Shown piece by piece: positions 32,020-41,990 of a DNA stretch of 64,000 nt (position 1 is the first letter of the stretch; each line of letters starts with the position of its first letter). Position numbers and translations under genes: made by a program. The stretch comes from Sphaerolaimus hirsutus (taxonomy: Eukaryota > Nematoda > Chromadorea > Monhysterida > Sphaerolaimidae). Below the pieces are notes generated by a model. That model was not told where the DNA came from, made no database searches, and saw nothing but the letters and a program-made list of their open reading frames with translations. Location: the NCBI GenBank assembly GCA_964036195.1, contig OZ038453.1:1922001-1986000 (forward strand). Direction: 5' to 3'.

Positions 32020-32275
32020 CATATACTATAGATAATGTTCAGTACTTTCAACATCTCTCGTACAAGTCTAGAACATGTGCAAACCTCACTTACTGCAGGT
32101 ATTGCAAACTTTTATCGGATAGTCTGATGGGCACGAGGTTCCTGTGCAAAATGGCCCTGTGCCGCACACCACGCAGTTCGTAGTTCCGAAGGAAGGCCCT
32201 ATCTTGAAGTTCAAGTCGGTCATGTGCTGCGATTAGACACACGTTCACTTGGAAAACCGCTCTCTAAGCTGCGTT
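32020..32275. repeat. Copy 2 of repeat carrying the Cys-rich ORF
   Basis: Partner of 5482-5735, alignable from ATAATGTTCAGTACTTTCAA to GGAAAACCGCTCTCTAAGC. Beyond the right edge the two loci differ. Confidence 0.75.
32086..32223 (-). CDS. Small Cys-rich protein, copy 2 (45 aa or first exon)
   Basis: Starts ATGACCGACTTG in the same context as copy 1 (in-frame TAA 12 nt upstream) and ends ACCTGCAGTAAGTGA. Six cysteines are spaced C-x2-C-x5-C-x4-C-x8-C-x2-C. Blocks NCVVCGTGPFC and YPIKVCNTCSK are nearly identical to copy 1. The intervening residues (FKIGPSFGTT; TGTSCPSD) are not, and the length differs by whole codons. Frame retention with changed linkers suggests selection on the cysteine framework in the past. 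The embedded GTAAGT means it could be the first exon of a spliced gene. The family is unknown. Confidence 0.5.
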   Translation of the reverse strand: MTDLNFKIGPSFGTTNCVVCGTGPFCTGTSCPSDYPIKVCNTCSK

Positions 32276-32342
32276 TACACTGGCACGTGTGACGACAAAA
32301 TTGTATTGGGCTTTCAACTTTCATTATGTGACGAAAATTGAA

Positions 32343-33107
32343 TACCGTAATTCCTCGAATTACCCCCCCCCGGGGTTTTTTTTTCAGAGTGAAAATTTTG
32401 AGAGAAAAACGTGAAAAATGCAACAATATATATGCAACCATTTATAAGTTTTTACATCCTTATATAAGGATGTAGAATGTATAAACTATGGTGTCAAATT
32501 TCCGTTTCAGTTTTCCGTTTCCGCAGGAAAATTTTTTACCTTTCCGTTTTCCTTTGCAGTCTGCTGAGTATACTTTTTACTGTTCAGATACATCAAAGTT
32601 CACTTTTGCTAAATTCTTATTGTTGATGTAGTGTACTTTTGCTACCTTTTGATGATTTTTTGTTGGTTCAATTAAGGTTGAACTACAAGTGAAGTTACTG
32701 GCATGATTTATAGTTGCAGAATGTACAGCTACCACCGTCAAAGCCAAACAGGCAAACATGCATGCAGGTTTTCCTCCTGTAAATTTGTCCATTTCCGTGC
32801 AAATTTCACATTATTTTTTCTGTTTCCATGAAAATTTCGCTTTCCGTTTTCCGTTTTCTGGCATTTCATTTTTCCGTTTTCCTTTTCCCAGCCAATATTT
32901 TTTTACCTTTCCATTTTTCATTTTCTGCGGAGTGAAATTTTTTTACCTTTCCCTTTTCCGTTTTCTGGCTGATAATTTTTTAACTTTCCGCTTTCCGTTT
33001 TCCGTATAGTTTAAAATTTTCACCTTTCCGTTTTCCATTTTCTGTAAAAATTTTTTTTGACACCCTAATATAAACGATGCTCTAACGTAACACAGTGAGT
33101 GTTTTGA
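32343..33107. mobile_element. TACCGTATT-class MITE, interrupted and cut by gap
   Basis: TACCGTAATTCCTCGAATTA at the left and core GGATGTAGAATGTATAAAC up to 32486. It resumes after the hAT insert with ATAAACGATGCTCTAACG and runs into the N gap at 33108. Confidence 0.75.
32487..33067. mobile_element. TTTTCCG hAT-type MITE inside MITE
   Basis: Ends TATGGTGTC and GACACCCTA (complement TAGGGTGTC). Flanks GTATAAAC (32479-32486) and ATATAAAC (33068-33075) match at 7 of 8 positions. Other MITE copies show the uninterrupted GGTATAAAC site (for example 6117-6125). The interior is TTTCCGTTTTCC arrays like 13213-13807. Confidence 0.85.
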
Positions 33108-33307
33108 NNNNNNNNNNNNNNNNNNNNNNNNNNNNNNNNNNNNNNNNNNNNNNNNNNNNNNNNNNNNNNNNNNNNNNNNNNNNNNNNNNNNNNNNNNNNN
33201 NNNNNNNNNNNNNNNNNNNNNNNNNNNNNNNNNNNNNNNNNNNNNNNNNNNNNNNNNNNNNNNNNNNNNNNNNNNNNNNNNNNNNNNNNNNNNNNNNNNN
33301 NNNNNNN
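33108..33307. other. Assembly gap, 200 N
   Basis: Exactly 200 N, a fixed-size scaffold gap. The left edge is inside a MITE core (CACAGTGAGTGTTTTGA) and the right edge is the start of a foldback arm. Confidence 0.99.
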
Positions 33308-33971
33308 AGGTCCAGCAGCCAATCAAATTTTAAAAAAATGAACACTTTTGTTTTGTTTTAACACTCAAGTGATTGATAATGTGAAATAAGCATTAAATAT
33401 CCTCTATAAATATCTTATCCCACTGAAAACTGCCCACAACATGAACCAATCCCCTTAAGTGGCTGACAAAAAATCACTTTTTACAACTTTTTTATTAGAC
33501 ACTTGAACTGTTGGTTTACAATATTTTATAGAGGAGGGTTAAGGGTTTCAAGTTGTGTAAAAAACCTTGGCTCCAAAAAGCCTTCATAAGAAAATTTGTC
33601 TGGGATAAATTTAAAATTGTAAATTTTACTTATTTTTGTTCCTGCAATGATGTCATTTTTTCAATTCGAAATTCACCCCAAACAAATTTTCTTATGAAGG
33701 CATTTTGGAGGTAAGGTTTTTTACACAACTCGAAACCTTGAACTCTCGCCTAAAAATTATTGTAAACCAGCAGTTCAAGTGTCTAATAAGAAAGTTGTAA
33801 AAAGTGATTTTTTGTCAGCCACTGGAGGGATGAGTTCATGTGGTAGGCGGTTTTTGGTGGGATACGATATTTATAGAGGATATTTAATGCTTATTTAATA
33901 TTATCAATCACTTTAGTGCTGAAACAACACAAAAGTGCTTATTTTTTAAAATTCAATAGGGTGCTGGACCT
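33308..33971. mobile_element. Foldback element next to gap
   Basis: Left arm AGGTCCAGCAGCCAATCAAA and right arm ...AGGGTGCTGGACCT are complements. They extend inward with ACACTCAAGTGATTGATAAT, GGCTGACAAAAAATCACTTT and CTTCATAAGAAAATTTGT, mirrored about 33640. The true left end may lie in the gap. Confidence 0.8.
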
Positions 33972-34375
33972 GTGTCGGACAGTAATGTTTTGATAAATTT
34001 TGAATGCTGCACCCCACACTGTGGTGAGTTGCCGAAAACCGCCTGGCCAGTGTAAAGTAGGGGAGGGGTGTTGGCAACACATCCCCAAAATTTTAGATTT
34101 ATATCCATCCCACAGCTGGAGGTACGGCACCCGCAGTGCAAGAAATCAGTGGGGGCCGGACCTGTGTGGGACACTAAAAAAGCCACGAAAAGTTTTGCAC
34201 TTAGGGTGACCCACCCTGTAGGGGGTCGCCGCAACCCCTCCAATTCAAGCGAAGTAGAGGGGGGTTACGCCAATATCTACCCCAAGTTTCAGCTTCTGTC
34301 ACGTCCTAGAACTGGAGATAGGATGTCAGAAGTAAAACAAAAAATGAGGGGCCGGACTTGATCGGGAAGGTGTTT
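33958..34375. repeat. Degenerate ~190-bp direct repeats
   Basis: CTGGACCTGTGTCGGACA (33963), CCGGACCTGTGTGGGACA (34155) and GCCGGACTTGATCGGGA (34351) mark unit starts with weakly similar bodies (GGGTG..GTTGGCAACAC; GGGGGTCGCCGCAACCCC). ORFs here are not supported. Confidence 0.4.
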
Positions 34376-34966
34376 ATATACAAATGCTGATAAAATAACA
34401 ACACAAAAAGTGCTTCTAAATGCAATCATCTAGATGTACTTTCCCTTTGCAATACTTTCCCAGCCTCTTGCACTTCTCTTTGTTGGCTGTGATCGCTTTG
34501 TGATAAAGGCATTGTACATTGGATAAAGTACATTGTTTGGGTCAAATGAAACTAAACATTATAACTTTTACCAGTAAAATTGTCAGCGAGCTGGCAGCCA
34601 GCTAAATCATGTGGAAGGTAATTTGTCAGCGAGCTGGCAGCTAAGTGCATATAAGTTGTCAGCAAGCTGCACCTAATTTTTGCTGTTTGGCAAGCAAGCT
34701 GGCAGCGAGTTGGCAGCAAGGTGGTTTTCCCTGTGATATCAAAGTCATGCAGTTGATGGTCTACAGGATTTTCTCAGGAGTGTGTGTAAAGCGTGTATCT
34801 TTCTTTATATATTTATTTGTTTGTCAAAGTAATCACACAGTGCCTTTTCTAACCAAATCATCATTTAAATACAGACAATCACAGAAGTGGTGCATCATCT
34901 AGTTTACAGACTGTGATACCTACATTCTCCCACACGAAAAAATCATGTTGTAATTTCTGGTCCTAA
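34376..34966. repeat. GAGCTGGCAGC words and 140-bp dispersed repeat
   Basis: 34580-34725 carries TTGTCAGCGAGCTGGCAGC words. 34738-34880 (ATCAAAGTCATGCAGTTGAT to TCATTTAAATAC) is repeated with about 95% identity at 63864-64000. The partner runs off the window, so the true length is unknown. Confidence 0.7.
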
Positions 34967-35130
34967 TTAAGTTGTAATGGCATTCGTTGAAGTGGTCGCT
35001 GTTTCTGTCTCCCCATTTTCTTGATCTTCATAATCACCCAATTCATCTTCCAAGTCCATGTTTTCAATCTCCTCTCTGGTGTACCCAGGTGTCGTCGCCG
35101 CTGGTGCACCTGGGGAAGTTGCTGAAGTAT
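34967..35130 (-). other. Candidate last coding exon (acidic tail)
   Basis: After an AAAAATTTCAG acceptor at 35131-35132 an open frame runs to TAA at 34967-34969. It reads TSATSPGAPAATTPGYTREE, then an acidic MDLEDELGDYEDQENGE and a Thr-rich end. Composition is that of a disordered or cytoplasmic tail. It is phase-compatible with the exon proposed at 35350-35524 (a single leftover G plus AT). No family assigned; it could also be a transposon-derived exon. Confidence 0.35.
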
Positions 35131-35349
35131 CTGAAATTTTTGTAAAATGTGATTTAATCACTGAATAAGTCATGTGATTTAATTACTGAATAAACAAAGT
35201 GTCTGTTTTGCAATTATTATAATGTTTAATTATGACATAAACTCATTACAATTTCAGTCAAGTTGTTGAATATTTTCTAATCAATTTAGTAGTATTTCCC
35301 AGCATTAAATGAAGCAGAAATCAAAATTGATTATTTCAATCCATTTAAC

Positions 35350-35524
35350 CAGATTTTTTGTGCATGACCAATTTCCCTTTTTTGTCATCACCGCGTGGCA
35401 ATGCAATGTTTGAATTTTCCTGGTCCTCAGTTGTGTAGCTATGTACACTCTCATGACTGTCCATGATGTCATCATTGCTTTTTGTGTACACAAAAAAATC
35501 ATTAAAGAAACAGGTCATTTTAAC
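35350..35524 (-). other. Candidate internal exon
   Basis: After CTTCTATATAG (acceptor) the frame reads MTCFFNDFFVYTKSNDD, then SHESVHSYTTEDQE and GDDKKGKLVMHKKS, and ends at TCTG|GTTAAA, a weak donor. Hydrophilic and acidic. Joined by phase only to 34967-35130. The weak donor keeps confidence low. Confidence 0.28.
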
Positions 35525-36059
35525 CTATATAGAAGCAACTGTTTCGTCCCTACCCAAAGACTGTTGCGCACCTCTGACCCAGGACTAATCAGTTTGGAGG
35601 TCAACTAGGTGCAAAAAGTACTCACAAACTACCCAAAATACCCAAGTAAACCACGAAAGTACTCTACCCATACAAACTCCCTAACAAACTCCCTAATGAA
35701 CAAAGAGCCTGTCCGCCTCGGCCTCTAAATGGTGGGCCATTTGAATCCATCCTAGGCCTTTTGAAGCTTTGATGTTGGTTTCCGCCGCGCGACTGCCCAA
35801 AATTTCTGCTGCCGCGTCAAGAGCCAAAAGACGGTCACATCTACATTTGCGCTTGAATAACTCATGCCTCAAACTTATAATACATCAAAAAATACAAACT
35901 CACTTCAAATACGAGCACACAGGTGCCAAAATCGGTGTCAAACCAATGTCAACTAGTCTTAACGTAGGTAAGGCGACAGTCGTTTTTTTTTTGATTAACG
36001 TAACACTTGTATGGAATGGATGGATAATGCTAAACAAATAACATAAGTATGATGTGTTT
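35525..36059. other. No firm gene; coding-like patch on minus strand
   Basis: 35700-35870 is more GC-rich. A minus frame ending at TAG near 35731 contains RCDRLLALDAAAEILGSR and WIQMAHHLEAEADRLF, amphipathic and protein-like, but without start, splice evidence or known family. 35570-35690 has ACCCAAAATACCCAAG words. Confidence 0.2.
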
Positions 36060-37457
36060 TCACGGGCGTATCAAACAGCTTTGCAGGAAACTGGAGCAAC
36101 CAAATTGAGTTTCCAAATCCATTTTTCTAGCCAGCAACGGCTTTCGCTCTGTAAAACGTTTAAATGCCCGTAAAAATACATCAATCTCCCAGCCATTAAA
36201 AATTAGTCTGTCCACTAATTCTACAACCACAGGTGTAAATTGACTCCCATCAGCGCTTGTTCTAGCATATTGAACCAGTGCTCCAATAATTACTGTGTCA
36301 ATCAATTTAATTGACACATTTGAATCAGGAAACGGTAACCTTGTAACATCAAACTTGAATAATCTACGTTTGTCATAATTTCTGTAATACATTTCAGAAT
36401 CTGAAAAAACAAACTCTAAGTCCAAGAATGGACATAAACCTGTTTCTGGTTTTGAAGCCATTTCAAGCAGTAAACTATCTGGGTACACATCCTTACATAT
36501 TTCCAAAAAATCTGGTATGTCAATGGCCAAACAATCATCTACATACCTAAATATTCTATGAGTCAATGCAATATTGACGTCTATAATGTGACATTTGACG
36601 TATTTAAATTCTAACATTGACAAGGTCAGGTTAGCCAACGCTGGTGAATGTGCCCCGCCGGCCGGTATTCCACAAATTTGTCGATATAAAATCTACTCAA
36701 ATTCAATAAAATTTTCCTCAATACTCAGTACCAAAACCTCAAGCAGTTCCACTTGATTTAGGGTTGTAATCGCCCTAGGCTTCACATTAGAATCTACTGA
36801 AATGTTATTTCTGAAAATATTTATTTTGTCACTTATAACGAGCAAATTAATAGCACTTTAATACTATCAAACATGACGCTGAAAGGTAATTTGGGGAATA
36901 GTGTAGTAAAATCAGCAGTGAAAATTGTATCAACCTTAGTGCCTACTAAATATTCTACTTTGGATAGTGCCTCCATGCTGCTTTCTACCTGAATGTCTGA
37001 AATTTCATGGTGGATTGAAGAGAGGTAATTAATCAAGGTAATCAATGAAAATCAAGATGTGTTTGAGCATTTGAATTTAGTGATTTTTAGAATTTGAGAA
37101 ACAGTTTAATCAATCAAGGTAATCAATGAAAATCGAGATGTGTTTGAGGGTTCGAATTTAGTGATTTTGAGAATTTGAGAAACAGTTTGAACTTCAAGTA
37201 TATAAACATAGATTCTGATGTTAGATGCTCAAGCATAACGTAAATTCATCCACGTAATTCTCACCAGATTGGTTGAAATTTCCATGTGGATTCCCGGGCT
37301 TGAAACCATATTGCCTGGGATAGCATTGGTAACCCCTTATATTTTTCCTTCAGAATGTTCTGCATCCCCTGGTTGTTGTTAGACCCAGTGATGCAGTTAC
37401 AGACGTTGGAATTTCATTGCACAGTGAATCAGTCCCACAAGGTGTGTAAGTAGGGGC
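36060..37457 (-). pseudogene. Reverse transcriptase with intron (Penelope-like or related), broken
   Basis: Exon B (36996 to 36060) holds RT motif A (TADFTTLFPKLPF), motif B (CGIPAGGAHSPALANLTL), motif C FRYVDD, then FLDLEF and YDKRRLFKF. It is interrupted by a frameshift near 36843 and one in-frame TAG near 36694. Exon A (37457 to 37265) reads PTYTPCGTDSLCNE and YGFKPGNPHGNF with one in-frame TGA, and ends at G|GTGAGA. The 268-bp interval 36997-37264 ends TTTCAG, and phases fit on both sides (1 nt + 2 nt). Intron retention is known for Penelope-like elements, but no GIY-YIG endonuclease is seen downstream, so the class is unresolved. The upstream side is cut by the BEL/Pao LTR at 37560. Confidence 0.65.
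37031..37192. repeat. 81-bp tandem, two copies, inside the RT intron
   Basis: AATCAAGGTAATCAATGAAA starts at 37031 and 37112. The copies are about 93% identical. Both lie within the proposed intron 36997-37264. Confidence 0.85.
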
Positions 37458-37559
37458 CTGTTCAAAAATGGGTTGAAACTTCAGATAAGTGATAACATCA
37501 GATAAGTGGCAAATCAGGTGATTTCTTGAGTCAATAGAATCAAGCAAACACAAGAAAAG

Positions 37560-39283
37560 TGTGTTGACCATGGTGAAATGAATGGATAAAGAAATACAGA
37601 GATTTGATAATTAGGTCCATTTTGTCCAATTTATATATTTGCACAATTTATCTATTTCACACACTATATAATTTAACCACGCAACTATTTCTAATTCATG
37701 CACTATATTATCTATCCATGGAGAATATTTGATTAGGAAAGTGTCTTATAAGTTATTGGTAGGTTTATGTGGAATACTCAAGTTAAAAGGTCAAATATGT
37801 TATATTTAGGTTTATGAACATAAAATTAGGCTCATTCAACTTGCCATAATTTTCTGGTTATTATTATATATACATTTGTATGGTTCACATGTAGAATGGA
37901 AATATCAAACCTTGTCATAAATATTTACATTACTTTACTTTACATAACTTCTTTGAACCAGCATCCTAATAGAGAAATAGTGTGCTGTGTTTGACTAGCA
38001 CGTATTTACCAAGCCCTTTGCGTAGGCATATTATTATAGCTTTGCAATGCTTTATTATTTAAGTTAAGTGAATGCTTTATATTAGAACCCTGCTCACATA
38101 ATATTTAGTACAGGGGTGGGCATCTTCAGTTACCGCTGGGAAAATGCGATAGATTGAGCTACAGTTAAGCTATCAGAATGAAATTTTAACACAATGGAGT
38201 AGACTCCATAGGACACCTATTCTGAAGTTTGCAACCCAAACGGCCACATTTTGGGTGAGTTGTGGAACACACGGTTTTTAGTGTAATTTTGTGACTTGGC
38301 GTCACCCATAGGATAAATCGAGGGTGGCATTTGAGGTGGGGGGGCATCGGTTGTTGGTGTCGTCCCATTCTGTCGTACATCAGCCGATTTTGATGCCCTT
38401 TGAGTATGTTGTGGTCGCGCCTACTACCAAATTTTTTTTATACTCAAATAGTCCCCCAGTCCCGAGATAAGGGGGGTGAAGTCACAAAATTACACTAAAA
38501 ACTGTGTGTTCCACAACTCCTCCAAACTGTGGCCGTTTGGGCTGCAAACTTCAGCATAGGTGTCCTATGGAGTCTACTCTATTGTGTTAAAATTTCATTG
38601 TGATAGCTCAACTGTAGCTCAAGCTATCGCGTTTTTCCAGCGGTAACTGAAGATGCCCACCCCTGTATATTTATTATGAACCCTGCTCATTTAAAATATC
38701 CATTACCTTGAATAAGTCCCAATTTGCTCATTTATCAATTATACATTTCCAGGAAGTGATTATTATGATATCAAGTTATACCCTGCTCTAGTTACGTCAT
38801 TAGGAACATTTGCAACACTATCTACAATTTCCAACTATATTGAATTAGTTTCCAAACTGTGTCAATGTTTTCTGACAAATTGAAACAGATTAGTAACTCG
38901 CCCAAGTTTGCCGACTTAGCGCCTCACAAGATTAATGGTTTTTCTATTTGTCTAATTTGTACTTGGTATTTCTTTACCATACTTATTTGAATGTACACGT
39001 GCACAGCGTAAGCCAACTGTTTAGGCTAAATATGTCTTATTTGTGCATTTATATTTAGGAAATTTTTGTTGCCATGTATTCTATACAATTTTTCATGTTT
39101 CTGCAACTTTGGAAGTTTTTACTTCAGTCTTCTGACCCAATCTATGAACCAAGAAATTGACTCAAATAAGTTAGCAATAGAAACTTTGACTAGGAAGCTC
39201 GCTAACTTTGCGCTTTTGTAATTCATGCTGTATCTGATCTACAATAAAGTACCTGAAACAATTTCAAACCCCCTTTCAACACA
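37560..39283 (+). repeat. BEL/Pao LTR 1 (with foldback inserted)
   Basis: Starts TGTGTTGACC and ends TTTCAACACA. It aligns along its length with 41991-43088 (for example TTAGCAATAGAAACTTTGAC and AATAAAGTACCTGAAACAA, the latter a likely polyadenylation signal). The extra length, 1,724 against ~1,098 bp, is mostly the 555-bp foldback at 38111-38665. Confidence 0.8.
38111..38665. mobile_element. TA-target foldback MITE in LTR
   Basis: Arms CAGGGGTGGGCATCTTCAGT and complement extend about 250 bp each. TA flanks both ends, and the other LTR has the uninterrupted site (TCAAATACATTTTTAATCCC near 42461), which supports a 2-bp TA target. The loop contains GTCCCATTCTG and CAGTCCCGAGATAAGGGGGG segments also found in the foldback at 54609. 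Confidence 0.85.
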
Positions 39284-40691
39284 CAACAACAAAAGAAACA
39301 TAATTGGCTGTCAACAAGTGAATGTTTGGCTACAAGGAAAATCCAACCACTCTAAAGACCGTTGCTAATTATGGTCTTGGAGTTGCCGGAATCGGTGGCA
39401 GAGAGGTTGCTAACTCTGTTGGCTTCATCACATGGCGCAGCAAGCAGGGTCATTGCATGAGATTGTGCTATCACCAAGTCGGAATGAACATTGTGTGGCA
39501 GTTGGCAGAACTTTAAAAGTTTTGCTGAACATCAATTGGCCTTGGCTGAGCGTTGGCTGACAATTTGCAGACAGCATTGTGCCAAAGTAATGGCACTCCT
39601 GTCTACATCCTGGGAGCGGTTCTATGCTCACACGTGAAGGACACTGGCATTCTGACAAGTCTGTCAGGACCCCAGGCAGCTTTAACCAGTGCTCTGACAA
39701 GGTGTTAGAGGCTGGGCGGCACCAGCATTTGACAAGGAGTCATTGTCGGACGGTGGTCAAAATTCCGCTTCCGCTGGACGTTCCTGGACATCCAGACGTC
39801 AAGGACTGATTGCACATCCTTTCTATGCCAAGGGAGGGTGACCTGACGGAGACAGGATCGCCACAGAGCCACGCTAGTCAAAGGGCTGTTTTTTGGGCAT
39901 TCGCAGAGGTCCCTCACCCCACTGGGTTAGGGTGGACTCATACCTCGGAAGTGCAAAAGTAGGGGTATCAGTGTACAAAGGGCTGTAGCTGACAGAGGGC
40001 TGTAGCTGTAAAGATAGTGGATTTGAAAACCAAGTATTAGGATACTTGGTAGCATGTAGGGGCTTTGCGGAGCTCCCATCAAATATACACACTGTGCCTG
40101 CTTGGTACCATCAGATCAGACAGCACAAAAGTGCCAGAAATTCTGCATTGCACAGGCGCAATTGCAGAGCAGTGTACACAAACTCTGCCCAGTGTCAGAA
40201 AGTGCACCAGAGTGCACAGAAACATGTCACAGGTGACACATCGAGTGCAGCGCACTGCGCACAGCAGCACAGGAGCTGCTCAGAATCAAGTGGCTGGTGT
40301 GGTCACGGGGCACACAGGCGTGCCGGAACGAGCACCAGAGTGTTCTGCAAAGGTGTGTATGGACCTTTGGGCACACACTAGTGTGTACGGACCCCCTTTG
40401 GGCACACACTGTTGGACAGAGAATTGTCCAGTTGGGTTTGGCCGGTGTGTTGACGTCAACGCGTGAACATAATCATGTCAGGGGCTTTAGGAACACACCT
40501 GGTGCCAGTGCAGTAAAGGTCAACACGTGAGAGAACACGTCAGGGGCCTGTAGGACTGCATTGGTATTGTGTGTGGCACAACAAATCTGTAGTGCACAGC
40601 GAAGTGCACAGAAAGGCGCAGAGAAGCGTCACAAGCGTCACAGGCGACACACTACAAAAAGAAACAGTGAAGGAAATTTTCATCAGCAAAA
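39284..40691 (+). other. BEL/Pao copy 1 leader
   Basis: Untranslated-leader-like region aligning with 43089-44337 (for example TTGGTACCATCAGATCAGAC and GGGCACACACT). TTGGCTGTCAACAAGTG soon after the LTR may be a primer-binding site (TTGGCTGCCGACAAGTG in copy 2). ORFs on both strands are shared by both copies and carry stops, so they are not supported. Confidence 0.5.
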
Positions 40692-41990
40692 ATGGTGCCT
40701 TCACCGACAGGGCACATCAGGGCGACCCTGGGGCCAGCCAAGCACAGGGTAACCAGCAGATTGCAGAGAGAAATTGCAAAGTATGATCAGGAAACGTTTG
40801 CAGATTCACCAAGGCAAGAAAAGAGATCAGAAATGATGAGAGTATTGCATCTATGAAACAGAAAGATGCAAAGTTAGATGGTGCAATGAATACAGTGAGA
40901 ACTTTATTTGATGCATGGCATGACATTATCAAAGACATTGATGATGCTGATCAATTGGCTCAAGAACAGGAAATGTACCAAGAGGCATATGATGAATATG
41001 CAAATATGTCAGATTTAGTGACACAGAAAATTGCAGCCATGAATGTGTACATTGAAGGGTTGCAAGACATGATCCAGCAGTTGAGCGGAAGTACCATGTA
41101 TGAAGTCAATACAGCATTTATACAGCAGATGGCTGCTCAGATGGCTGTAACAGATCAAGGGGCTGCTCAAGGAGCCAGTTCAACAAATGCAACCAATTAC
41201 AGAAACTGGAAGTTGAACAGTTTTCCTGGGGAAATTGTTAAATTTCAAACATGGTGGCAAATGTTCAAATTGCACACCCACAATAGAACAGATTTGGAGG
41301 ACATTTCCAAGTTATTTTATTTGAGGAGTCTGCTGAAAGTTTCAGCATTTGGCATGATCAGTGGATTGAGTGTGACAACAGAAAATTATGCACCCGCAAT
41401 TGCAATGCTCAAGAAAAGGTTTGACCAGCCAGTTGTGGTCAGAAATACGCTGATGAACAATATAATGAAGCTGCGACAGGCCAGGAATACCTGTCAGTAT
41501 ATGAGAATTTTGTATGATGCAATAGAAAGGCTGCTTCAGCAGTAGGAGTCACTGGGAGAGTCAGTGGAACATCCAATGCTGTTGAGCCAGCTGCAACAGA
41601 AAATTCTGCCAGAAATCCTCAGAGAAATCCAGAAGGAACAGGGAACTGAGGGGCTCTGCCAGTGAAAAGGTTCAGATAATTGTTTGGCAGACAATTAGCG
41701 CTCAGTGAGGCTGTACAGATGCACAGCAAGCTGAGGCGCCAGTGCAGCAATCGCGCCAAGGATTTGGCGGAAATCCACACGCGCAGCAATTCAATAATCG
41801 GTTCCAAGGCAATGGGAATCGATTCAGAGGGCCAGATAACCCCAGGACCAGCACAGGAAGCATGTCTGTGATCCAGAATGGTCAGAGTGCACTGCAGGCT
41901 GGATTTATGAATCATGGGAGGCAGTGTGTGTTCTGCAATGACACACAGCAAATACACTTCAATGATACGTGTCCAAAGTTCAAAACTGCC
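40692..41990 (+). pseudogene. BEL/Pao gag, copy 1, broken and truncated
   Basis: ATG at 40692 in the context AAAAATGGTGCC. A one-base deletion near 40845 shifts the frame into the long frame 40853-41545, which carries the DUF1759-like gag core (FPGEIVKFQTWWQMF, LFYLRSLLKVSAFGMISG). A TAG at 41543-41545 and frameshifts near 41650 follow. The segment ends at CPKFKT, before the zinc knuckles, where LTR 2 begins. Compared with copy 2 it is more decayed. Confidence 0.8.

Larger units (their letters stand above)
20412..32080. mobile_element. Host acgTAC-family element split by nested insertions
   Basis: Pieces at 20412-20503, 22751-23064 and 31939-32075 together read like the hAT family complete at 58800: GTACTC and GAGTACAGATA words, CATTTACTCATGAGTAAA, TTTCTGTACTCAGCATGTGG, then a degenerate right end CATATACTATAGATAATGTT...TTCAACATCTCTC. 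The insertions at 20512-22742 and 23065-31938 interrupt it. The left terminus was not found. Confidence 0.45.

Noticed and set aside
32943..33361. ORFs through the first gap
   Set aside because: Same reason: they are artefacts of the N run.
39428..39700. Minus-strand ORF conserved between 39428-39700 and 43233-43463
   Set aside because: Conservation follows from the duplicated BEL/Pao leader; no start context or domain, and the second copy is shorter.
40046..40530. Cluster of overlapping plus and minus ORFs before gag copy 1
   Set aside because: CAGTGCACA-type repeats in the leader give open frames on both strands; the copy-2 equivalents are broken.
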